DNA from: JAPLGZ01 sp038225095
Lineage (GTDB): Bacteria > Chloroflexota > Anaerolineae > Caldilineales > Caldilineaceae
Length of the DNA stretch: 11,681 bases
Assembly (NCBI GenBank): GCA_038225095.1
Contig: JBBREZ010000193.1
Coordinates: 1 to 11,681, forward strand
Reading direction: 5' to 3'
Shown: positions 5,626-11,681 of the stretch, piece by piece
How positions within the stretch are numbered: position 1 is the stretch's first letter
Layout: the number at the start of each line of letters is the position of its first letter
Translations under genes and position numbers: made by a program
The notes under the pieces: model-generated
The model's database searches: none
Told to the model about the DNA's origin: nothing
Seen by the model: the letters and a program-made list of their open reading frames with translations, nothing else

Positions 5626-8577
5626 ATGCCTTCATCATTGATCGGCGTTTTAGTGGCGGCGCGCACTTTTGATGCCCTGCGCGACGCCGACTTAGAACAA
5701 GTGTATCAGCAGGGCAGGGAAGCCGTGATGCGCGATCACGCTTTCCGAATTTTGTTAGCGCGCGCCGATTCTGTCGCCAAATTAGAGCAGCTTACGTTCG
5801 CTGGCGAAATCGGGCTTGATCATTGGACGACGAAAGAATTGATCGAACTCTTCAATCACTTTCGGCTGTTGAGTTCACCAGAAAATCAAATTCGCCTTTA
5901 TCAGCAATGCGAGGATGCAGCTTTCCGTAGCGCGCCGCGCGTGCGCGAATTCTATATGCTGGCGTTGAACAAAGTCGGTCGGCCAGCAGAGGCGATCCAG
6001 GAGGCATCGCGGCTGATGGCGGAAGGCGGCCAAAATGGGCTTGTTTGGGGAACATTAGGCGAATCCTACGCGGCCCGCCTGCGCTGCGCAGCGCAAGTGG
6101 CCCAAGCTTTGGAAACTTCAGACGGTGATCGCTCGCTGCTCGATCCTGAACTGATCGTCGAGTTTCACCGTTGTTTCCCCGAAATTGATGGCAACGATCT
6201 GAACGTTGTTCTGGCGCGCGTGCTGCGCGCAGAAAATTTGGAGTCTGCTACCCACATCTTTCGGCGTGGTTTCCGTGAGAGTGGCTCCTCTTATACGGGG
6301 CTTGGCTGGCTGCTCGGCACCAACGATCAGCTGACCGATCTGATCGTCGAACGGGGCCACTTGGCGCAGAAGCAGCAGACGAGTGGGCTGACGGTCGATG
6401 AAGCGGTGCGGCTCCACCTCGCCGACGATAAGATCCAAAAGCTAGAAAACTCGGTGACAAATCAGGCGCGGCTGATTGAGCTTGCGCTTGACTTGCAAGG
6501 CGGCAGCAAATCGCTCGACTATTGGACGCATGCCGGCCAGTTGCTGCTGACGGTGATTCAAGCGGGCGCTTCGACCGAACTCGATGCTGTGCTGGGGCGC
6601 ATGTTTGCCACCGCCGATGCCAGTTTCAAATTCACCATCACGCTTGCCGAATTGCGCAATCTTCGCGAACAATATATCGTCATGCGCAAGCTTGCGCAGG
6701 CGCAGCAGTCTGATCCTGCGCGGCTAGCGCTCCGAATCGACCAGGCAGCAATCGCCATAGCCGCGCTAGAGGCAGGGCGTGTTCGTTTCGAGGCCAATGG
6801 CAGCGCGCTCAATCCCGCTGATCGTCAAGCGCTCGCCAGCGAATTGAACGATGCTGTCACCATTTTTCTCAGGAAGACGGTCAACTTCCGGACCTTGACT
6901 AGCAATCTCACCCCGTTGCACATTGGCGGCAACATTGGGCGTGTTGGCGCGCGCGTGCCAGATTTGCTGATCAATCGTCAAGTTCAAGCAGATCTGGCTG
7001 ATCTGGTCGAAACCAAGATTATTCAAGCTTTGATGCCGGAAGATAAAGCGAACCCCAAGGCCGTCATCGCCCGCATCCAGCAAATTGTCGGCGCTGGTTT
7101 TCGGGTCGGGGAACTCCAGGATCTGCAATCGCCAGCCCATTTTGCGTTCGATGTCCGTTCCGATGGCTTGATCGCGCTTTCGGGTATCGACCAGGACATG
7201 CGCAAAAACACCCGGACCGGCACCGATCTGACCGCCACGCTCCTGATGCAAAACGGCGATTGCCGCGAAACGATGTACCTGAATGGTGCGCTCTTTGCCT
7301 GTTGGCAACAGGTGCGCGTCAAAGAGAAAATCGCCAAAGCGGTGCTTTGTCTTGAACTCGGCTTCGATGAGGGGTTTCAGAAAATTGTGACCGAGGAAAT
7401 CCCTGAACTCATGCGCTATCAATTGCGTGGTGGGCAGTTTGCAGTCTATGTCGAGGCGATTGCCGTCCATACCAAGTATAATTGTGAGCGCGTGTCGGCC
7501 CACGACGCGACCGCTGTGTTAAGAATTTATGGTCTTAGCGAATTGCGCGCAGGCCAACCGCTGACCCAGTATGAACTTGAAAATTCACTGATCGAGGTGA
7601 CTTATACCGATGACACCACTTTGTGGCTCGAACCGAAAGATCCTGTGACCGGGAAGCGGTGCCCGCTTGTCCACATGCCAACACCCGACGGCGGCGTACC
7701 GCTCATTGCGAACGCCGGCGCTACTTATGAAAATCTAAAGGCATTACGCTTATTAAATTTGGTGGAAGATCACGCTTTAACGTTGCTATACGATAGGCAG
7801 GCCGAAACGATGGAATTCTGCGACGGCTTCTATAATCAAAGGCTCTTTTTCAGCCCCTATCCGTTTGATGCAGGGCCGGTCAACATGGAAGAAATTCGCC
7901 TGAGCGCGGGCATGATCCACGCCGGTAGCCGGACTGTTAGGCATGCCGATGGTTCACTGCATCAGCATGCCGTTTACCTGCGCTTCTTGGGCTTTTCGCA
8001 GACTGATTACGAGGCGGCGCTAGTGGAAGGTGACATCCCCGACACGATTCAACTGATGGGCCGAACGTTCAAAGGCAATTTGAAACGGGAGCGACACCGG
8101 TTGGAGGAAGGCACGTCGCCGCTGCCTACCCTGTTGGAAAAAGTGCAGGCGTGGCAACTGAATCGGCAGCAAGTAACCACGCCTGACTGCAAGCTGTTTG
8201 AACAACAATTTGCTAAAGTCGTGTTGAACATGGCCAAAGAACAGCCAGAACTGGTGGGATTGCGCAATGTGACAGCCGATCAATGTCTGATCCGCGAAGG
8301 CGCTGTGAGTGAACATGTCTATTTGGTGTTAAGTGGACAGTTGTCCATTTATCGCTGCGATCAACACCTGTGTGACCAGGACGGTGTTCCGCTTGTGGTG
8401 GCCGGCGGTGGCATTCTTGGTGAACTTTCTGTGCTGCGCGGCGGCGTGGCCAGCGCCACCGTGCGGGGCGACGCCGTCGTGCTGAGTCTTTCAAAAACTG
8501 TCGTTGAACAGCAACTGGTGAGTAATCCGGTATTTCGCCGCAGTATGGAACAACTAGCCAGCTATCATAGTTTTTAG
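5626..8577 (+). CDS. Large multidomain protein with C-terminal cyclic nucleotide-binding-like domain
   Basis: The product has 983 residues and no signal peptide or obvious membrane span, so it is probably cytosolic. The ATG at 5626 has AGGAG (5614-5618) seven bases upstream; an in-frame TTG at 5551 inside permease 2 is not needed. Residues about 60-250 look helical and TPR-like (REFYMLALNKVGRPAEAIQEA, then LVWGTLGESYAA) and weakly resemble the DUF4071/TRAFs-binding repeats. Residues about 535-675 contain QNGDCRETMYLNGALF and later LIEVTYTDDTTLWLEPKDP, reminiscent of a transglutaminase-like fold with Cys546. Residues about 855-983 form a cNMP-binding fold (EGAVSEHVYLVLSGQLSIYR, GELSVLRGG). The phosphate-binding Arg that follows GE(L) in cAMP-binding proteins is Ala942 here, so nucleotide binding is doubtful. 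No helix-turn-helix follows, so it is not a CRP-type regulator. Its position inside the exporter run suggests it works with or controls the transporter. Confidence 0.85.
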   Translation: MPSSLIGVLVAARTFDALRDADLEQVYQQGREAVMRDHAFRILLARADSVAKLEQLTFAGEIGLDHWTTKELIELFNHFRLLSSPENQIRLYQQCEDAAFRSAPRVREFYMLALNKVGRPAEAIQEASRLMAEGGQNGLVWGTLGESYAARLRCAAQVAQALETSDGDRSLLDPELIVEFHRCFPEIDGNDLNVVLARVLRAENLESATHIFRRGFRESGSSYTGLGWLLGTNDQLTDLIVERGHLAQKQQTSGLTVDEAVRLHLADDKIQKLENSVTNQARLIELALDLQGGSKSLDYWTHAGQLLLTVIQAGASTELDAVLGRMFATADASFKFTITLAELRNLREQYIVMRKLAQAQQSDPARLALRIDQAAIAIAALEAGRVRFEANGSALNPADRQALASELNDAVTIFLRKTVNFRTLTSNLTPLHIGGNIGRVGARVPDLLINRQVQADLADLVETKIIQALMPEDKANPKAVIARIQQIVGAGFRVGELQDLQSPAHFAFDVRSDGLIALSGIDQDMRKNTRTGTDLTATLLMQNGDCRETMYLNGALFACWQQVRVKEKIAKAVLCLELGFDEGFQKIVTEEIPELMRYQLRGGQFAVYVEAIAVHTKYNCERVSAHDATAVLRIYGLSELRAGQPLTQYELENSLIEVTYTDDTTLWLEPKDPVTGKRCPLVHMPTPDGGVPLIANAGATYENLKALRLLNLVEDHALTLLYDRQAETMEFCDGFYNQRLFFSPYPFDAGPVNMEEIRLSAGMIHAGSRTVRHADGSLHQHAVYLRFLGFSQTDYEAALVEGDIPDTIQLMGRTFKGNLKRERHRLEEGTSPLPTLLEKVQAWQLNRQQVTTPDCKLFEQQFAKVVLNMAKEQPELVGLRNVTADQCLIREGAVSEHVYLVLSGQLSIYRCDQHLCDQDGVPLVVAGGGILGELSVLRGGVASATVRGDAVVLSLSKTVVEQQLVSNPVFRRSMEQLASYHSF

Positions 8578-8607
8578 AGTCTGAATTTCTCAACTAGTAG
8601 GCGCTGC

Positions 8608-8682
8608 AACGTGCCGGGGACGGACGGGGCAACTAACGCCTGCTTTACCCCTATTGGTTACCCCGCCCGTCCCCGGCACGTT
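8608..8682. repeat. Long GC-rich inverted repeat, possible terminator or processing hairpin
   Basis: Two 22-base arms (8608-8629 and 8661-8682) are complementary at 21 of 22 positions, the exception being an A opposite C, around a 31-base loop. The core of each arm is GTGCCGGGGACGG or its complement. The right arm ends at TTTT (8681-8684), so the hairpin could attenuate transcription into the ATPase gene. It could also be a dispersed palindromic repeat. Confidence 0.75.
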
Positions 8683-8721
8683 TTGCCTAGATCTGAGCGC
8701 GTCACATGAGTAATAACGCCC

Positions 8722-9747
8722 ATGATTACGGTCAATCATCTCCAGAAATATTTTTCGATCAATCAACGCCAGCCGGGCTTGTTTGGCGCCTTGCGCAGTC
8801 TGGTAAAACCAACGCAGACCCTGGTGCGTGCCGTCGATGGCATTAGTTTTAGCGTGCAACGCGGCGAACTGGTCGGCTATTTAGGGCCGAATGGCGCGGG
8901 GAAATCTACGACAATTAAGATGCTCACTGGGTTGCTGGTGCCATCAAGCGGCGAGTTAGAGGTGAATGGATGCGTGCCCTGGCGCGAACGCGAAAAATAT
9001 GTGGCTAGTATTGGCGCAGTCTTCGGCCAACGAACGACGCTTTGGTGGGATTTGCCGGTGATCGAGTCGTTGGAATTATTGCAACATATCTACCGCATTC
9101 CAGGGGATCGTTTTCGCCAAAATTTTGCCGAGTTCCGCGAATTGCTAGCGCTGGAGCCTTTTCTGCATTCACCCGTGCGTTCGCTGTCGCTTGGTCAGCG
9201 CATGCGCGCCGACTTGTGCGCGGCCATGTTGCATGACCCCGTTTTGCTCTTCCTCGATGAGCCAACGATTGGTTTGGATGTGGTGGCTAAGGCGCGCATT
9301 CGCCAATTTATTGCGCATATTAACCAAGAGCGCAGCACAACCGTGTTATTGACCACGCATGATCTGTCGGATGTCGAAAAGTTATGCAAGCGCGTGATGA
9401 TCATCGACCACGGCCGTCTGCTCTTTGATGGGGCGCTGCAAACGCTGCAAGACCGCTTTGGTGGTAAGCGCGAATTGGTGGTCGATTTGGCCGAAACGTA
9501 CGCTACGGTTACGGTGGAAGGCGCCGAGGTTTTAGAACACAACGGTCTACGCGTCACCTACCAGTTTGATCGTCAAATCGTCAGCGCCTCTGACTTAATT
9601 GGTCGTGTCTCGGCCCGCTATCGCATCGTCGATCTAAGCGTGCGCGAGCCAGAAATCGAAGCGACCGTGCGCCGCATTTACGAAGAACGCCTGCTCGATA
9701 GTGAGCCGGCAACCGAACGGGAAAAACCTAACGCAAAGGAAAAATAG
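8722..9747 (+). CDS. ABC transporter ATP-binding protein (COG4586-like)
   Basis: The 341-residue ATPase powers the two-permease exporter encoded upstream. Walker A is GPNGAGKST (55-63). The Q-loop is FGQRTTLWWDLP with Gln103. The ABC signature is LSLGQRMR (155-162), Walker B is LLFLDE (175-180), the D-loop is GLD (184-186) and the switch His is H213 in LTTHD. The wording VFGQ-TLWWDLP and PTIGLDVVAK is specific to the COG4586 exporters rather than to generic drug ABC ATPases. A C-terminal domain (about 245-330) follows the nucleotide-binding domain. The last residues, KPNAKEK, are encoded inside an inverted-repeat element, so this tail may be recruited repeat sequence. The ATG at 8722 lacks a clear Shine-Dalgarno. 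Unusually, the 983-residue gene and a long hairpin separate it from its permeases. Confidence 0.95.
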   Translation: MITVNHLQKYFSINQRQPGLFGALRSLVKPTQTLVRAVDGISFSVQRGELVGYLGPNGAGKSTTIKMLTGLLVPSSGELEVNGCVPWREREKYVASIGAVFGQRTTLWWDLPVIESLELLQHIYRIPGDRFRQNFAEFRELLALEPFLHSPVRSLSLGQRMRADLCAAMLHDPVLLFLDEPTIGLDVVAKARIRQFIAHINQERSTTVLLTTHDLSDVEKLCKRVMIIDHGRLLFDGALQTLQDRFGGKRELVVDLAETYATVTVEGAEVLEHNGLRVTYQFDRQIVSASDLIGRVSARYRIVDLSVREPEIEATVRRIYEERLLDSEPATEREKPNAKEK

Positions 9748-9862
9748 GAACAACCAGCCAAGTTTTGACTGTTTCTGTGGCAAAACGCGTGTCGTACGGT
9801 ATGGAACGACACGCGCACCCTGCTTTATTTGCGTTTCTTTGCGTCTCTGCGCCTTTGCGTTA
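9729..9862. repeat. Inverted-repeat element with heptamer-like arms and central hairpin
   Basis: TAACGCAAAGG (9729-9739) and CCTTTGCGTTA (9852-9862) form a perfect 11-bp inverted repeat. Between them CGCGTGTCGT (9786-9795) and ACGACACGCG (9806-9815) make a perfect 10-bp stem with a 10-base loop. The right part, read on the minus strand, consists of near-repeats of ACGCAAA, GGCGCAG and AGACGCA spaced about seven bases apart. The left arm overlaps the last codons of the ATPase gene. Confidence 0.6.
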
Positions 9863-9922
9863 CGCTTTTCACCGTGCCCGTCTTCAACGAATTTATTCAC
9901 CAAACAAGGAGATTTAACTCTC

Positions 9923-10345
9923 ATGCCAGCCATGACTCAGGTTCAAATCGAAGCATTTTTGGCGCCACCCCGCCATGCCATCGTCGCCACCACTCCACTG
10001 GATGGTGCGCCGCAACTCAGCCCGGTCTGGTATATCTACGCAGACAATCAACTTTATATCAGCGTCGGGGCGAACGCCGCCAAAGTGCGTCACTTGCGGC
10101 GCGATCCGCGCCTCAGCGTCTGCATCGACGGTGGTCATCCTGACGCCCGTTATGTGATCATCCAGGGAACGGCGATTTTGCTCGAAACCAGCGATCCCAG
10201 GCAAGAAGCCATGCGTTGGCAAATTATTCAACATTATTACGAAACCGAAGCCGAGGCGCAGCGCTATTATGCATCCGTGCGTGATACGGCCAGCATCTTG
10301 ATTGTTGTTACCCCAGAACGGGTCATTAGCCAAGATTTTAACTAG
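9923..10345 (+). CDS. PPOX-family flavin/F420-dependent protein
   Basis: The 140-residue product matches the split-barrel pyridoxamine-5'-phosphate-oxidase-like family, whose small members bind FMN or coenzyme F420 and act as reductases. Visible signatures are the opening RHAIVATTPLDGAPQLSPVWYIY (17-39), the second strand QLYISVGANAAKVRHLRRDPR (43-63; Lys54 and Arg60 lie in the usual phosphate-binding region), VIIQGTAIL (78-86) and the end LIVVTPERVISQDF. The pattern 'rv.nl.rdPr.sv.v' is that of the PPOX-class probable F420-dependent enzymes, but I cannot tell FMN from F420 users. AAGGAG (9906-9911) lies 11 bases before the chosen ATG; the frame is open further upstream only into the repeat and the ATPase gene. 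It ends 10 bases before the convergent carbonic anhydrase gene. Confidence 0.88.
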   Translation: MPAMTQVQIEAFLAPPRHAIVATTPLDGAPQLSPVWYIYADNQLYISVGANAAKVRHLRRDPRLSVCIDGGHPDARYVIIQGTAILLETSDPRQEAMRWQIIQHYYETEAEAQRYYASVRDTASILIVVTPERVISQDFN

Positions 10346-10355
10346 CGCTTGTCGC

Positions 10356-11175
10356 TTATAGCTTGAGCAGGGTAACGGCGCCCGTGTCTAAATCGTAACG
10401 GCCGCCTACAATTTTTAGTTGCCCCTTGGCAAGCGCTTCCGCCAGAATGGACGTTTTCGTTAACCGTTGCCCGGTTAACGCAACGTGCTCGATCACCGCA
10501 TTATCGAGTTCGTCGCCAGCTTGGCCTTTAACCTTTTCGACGGCGGGGCGGATACCTTCGACCAATGCACCGATTTGGGCGAGTGCTGTGGCATTCTTCT
10601 CGATGGCCTCAATCGTTGCCTTCACCGCCCCACATTTTTCATGGCCTAATACCATCAACAGGGGAATCTTCAACTCGGCCATGCCAAACTCCAGGCTGCC
10701 TAACACGGCATTATCGAGCACATGGCCGGCCGTGCGAATCACGAACAGATCGCCCAGACCCCGATCAAAAACAAGTTCCGGCGGGACGCGTGAATCAACA
10801 CAACCAAAGATCGTCGCAAACGGGTGCTGTGCTTTGGCCACTTGAATGCGGCGACTTTCACTTTCGTCTAAGTCGATCGATTTGTGGGCCGTATAGCGTT
10901 GATTGCCTTCCAGCAAGCGTTGCAGCGCGGCATCGGCGTCGGCAACGCCTGCTTCGGGCGTTGGGCTCACTGGGGCTGGCATGGCTGTAATGGGCATACA
11001 AGCTGCCAAAGAGGCACCAAGCGCAACAAGCCCGGATGTTTGTAGAAAGTTACGTCGGGAAAGATGCTGATAGACAAACCAAATAGACTCTGCACAATCC
11101 AACTGGACGGGCACGGTATACCGTGCCTCTACAAATGTGCAACCTTTATTTGGTTTGTCTATGAGAAATTGACAT
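10356..11175 (-). CDS. Tat-exported beta-carbonic anhydrase, 5' end interrupted by a repeat element
   Basis: The body encodes a beta-class carbonic anhydrase (CO2 + H2O to bicarbonate). The zinc site is complete: IFGCVDSRVPPE supplies Cys and the Asp-Arg pair, and VLGHEKCGA supplies His and Cys (94, 96, 98, 147 and 150 in the reconstructed protein). It is preceded by a twin-arginine signal SRRNFLQ, a hydrophobic stretch and the lipobox LAAC, so the mature enzyme would be a lipoprotein outside the cytoplasmic membrane. The apparent original ATG (11175-11173), with AAAGGA eight bases upstream, is cut off from this frame by a 91-bp palindromic element (11071-11161) that brings a stop (ATG...AAA TAA) and a frameshift. 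Removing the element and one TGA copy gives MSISQHLSRRNFLQTSG in frame. The body frame itself stays open to a GTG at 11282 and has GTG (11114) and TTG (11102) codons inside the element, so weak expression from those is possible. Confidence 0.88.
11071..11161. mobile_element. MITE-like palindromic element inserted in the carbonic anhydrase leader
   Basis: TAGACAAACCAAATA (11071-11085) and TATTTGGTTTGTCTA (11147-11161) are perfect 15-bp terminal inverted repeats. Both ends are flanked by TGA (11068-11070 and 11162-11164), a candidate 3-bp target duplication. The centre is the perfect 18-base palindrome GGCACGGTATACCGTGCC (11110-11127), and TGCACA occurs at matching places in both halves. It is too short to encode anything, so a transposase would have to act in trans. 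Confidence 0.7.
11110..11127. repeat. Perfect 18-base palindrome inside the MITE-like element
   Basis: GGCACGGTATACCGTGCC is fully self-complementary and would form the tip of the cruciform made by the element. Confidence 0.8.
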
Positions 11176-11189
11176 AATAAGATTCCTTT
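11173..11189 (-). promoter_or_regulatory. Orphaned ribosome-binding site and ATG of the carbonic anhydrase
   Basis: On the minus strand AAAGGA (11189-11184) stands eight bases before ATG (11175-11173). From this ATG only nine codons are read before TAA inside the element. Excision of the element joins it in frame to the Tat signal, which identifies it as the likely original start. Confidence 0.6.
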
Positions 11190-11277
11190 ATACTGAAAAT
11201 AGATAGAATTATTAATAAACTTTACGTTAACAACCGTATTACAGTGGAAACTAAGTGTTTCGGCAAACCGATGTGTG

Positions 11278-11330
11278 AGCACGCCACGTGCTGCTCGTGA
11301 ATGGAATGCGGCGTGTCTGACGCCTCACGA
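11278..11330. repeat. Two adjacent hairpins upstream of the carbonic anhydrase
   Basis: AGCACG (11278-11283) pairs with CGTGCT (11287-11292) over a 3-base loop. Next, TCGTGA (11295-11300) and GGCGT (11310-11314) pair with the contiguous ACGCC and TCACGA (11320-11330), leaving a 9-base bulge. The function is unknown. This GC-rich island sits in otherwise AT-rich sequence. Confidence 0.5.
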
Positions 11331-11681
11331 CCAAATTACTTAGTTTACATTGTAGTATAATAGCTAGCATTAAAACCATACATTGTAAATAATACTTATA
11401 AAACATTATGATTAACTTACAATACCTTCGCCAAATTAAGTTTTGAGCGAAACTCACAATTTGGGTGGGACGACAAAGGCAAACTATGTGCAATTTTAAC
11501 AGTTTTTATCCTGTTATTCGCCGATTCTCCCAATGCTGTGGGTCAAAATCTTTGTCAGATGTCCATTTTTGGCTGTTCGTAAGGTATTGGCGAAGGTATT
11601 GTATTACACAAATATTACCTTTCTGTACACGCATATTCAGCGGCCAATCTGAAAGCAAAAAATCTTATCGAAAATAGAAGA
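11283..11681. other. AT-rich region without a supported gene
   Basis: About 400 bases to the window end contain no reading frame with a ribosome-binding site or recognisable protein. The two frames over 60 codons (on plus from a GTG at 11465, and on minus ending near 11251) lack Shine-Dalgarno sites and run across inverted repeats. The base composition is clearly richer in A+T than the genes to the left. Promoters of a gene beyond the window could lie here. Confidence 0.55.
11418..11603. repeat. 186-base segment bounded by perfect 17-bp inverted repeats
   Basis: TACAATACCTTCGCCAA (11418-11434) and TTGGCGAAGGTATTGTA (11587-11603) are perfect reverse complements. The motif AAGGTATTG occurs twice at the right end (11581-11589 and 11593-11601), 12 bases apart. 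I see no matching target duplication at the outer edges. Confidence 0.7.

Noticed and set aside
6766..7503. 245-codon minus-strand open frame
   Set aside because: It is antisense to the large cNMP-fold gene, which has a strong Shine-Dalgarno and recognisable domains; the antisense protein has none.
8480..8577. CRP/FNR-type transcription factor
   Set aside because: The protein ends right after the cNMP fold with no helix-turn-helix, and the phosphate-binding Arg is missing.
9701..9922. Upstream extension of the PPOX protein into the ATPase gene
   Set aside because: It runs through the inverted-repeat element, and the family fold begins just after the ATG at 9923, which has AAGGAG upstream.
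10356..11282. Carbonic anhydrase starting at GTG 11282 with a long N-terminal extension
   Set aside because: The extension reads through the palindromic element and AT-rich leader, and a Tat signal some 70 residues in would not work normally; the interrupted-start model explains the sequence better.
11465..11677. 70-codon plus-strand frame near the window end
   Set aside because: It has a GTG start without a ribosome site, crosses the right arm of the 17-bp inverted repeat, and its composition does not resemble a protein.

Overview
The window looks like a chromosomal stretch of a free-living bacterium with moderate GC. I would guess a Chloroflexota (filamentous or Anaerolineae-like) lineage. 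The reasons are an ABC-2 exporter trio of the COG4586/COG4587/COG3694 type, a Tat-exported lipoprotein carbonic anhydrase, a large multidomain cyclic-nucleotide-fold protein, and spacers full of heptamer and palindromic repeats. A cyanobacterium-like host is possible. This placement is inference from gene content.

Layout. Positions 1-138 hold the 3' end of a 2-oxoglutarate/Fe(II) oxygenase. A secreted protein with a C-terminal beta-sandwich-like domain follows (344-1753) and ends in a strong hairpin, then an aldo/keto reductase (1823-2812). Convergent to these, on the minus strand, is aat, the leucyl/phenylalanyl-tRNA-protein transferase (3003-3599). Divergent from aat is a plus-strand run: ABC permease 1 (3899-4690), ABC permease 2 (4743-5585), a 983-residue protein with a C-terminal cyclic-nucleotide-binding fold (5626-8577), the ABC ATPase (8722-9747) and a small PPOX-family flavin/F420 protein (9923-10345). 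Convergent to this run is a beta-carbonic anhydrase on the minus strand (10356 to about 11175). The last ~500 bases are AT-rich and hold repeats but no gene I can support.

The two permeases and the ATPase should form one exporter of unknown substrate. The large protein sits between permease 2 and the ATPase and so may regulate or act with it. A long GC-rich hairpin separates it from the ATPase gene.

The main unexpected signal is in the spacers. Several short elements bounded by perfect inverted repeats are present. The clearest is a 91-bp MITE-like palindromic element with 15-bp terminal repeats and a 3-bp TGA duplication, inserted just after the apparent ribosome-binding site and start codon of the carbonic anhydrase. 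Conceptual excision restores an in-frame Tat signal starting MSISQHLSRRNFLQ. Two further spacers carry arrays of degenerate heptamers in inverted orientation around a unique core, resembling the short tandemly repeated repetitive (STRR) sequences known from cyanobacteria.
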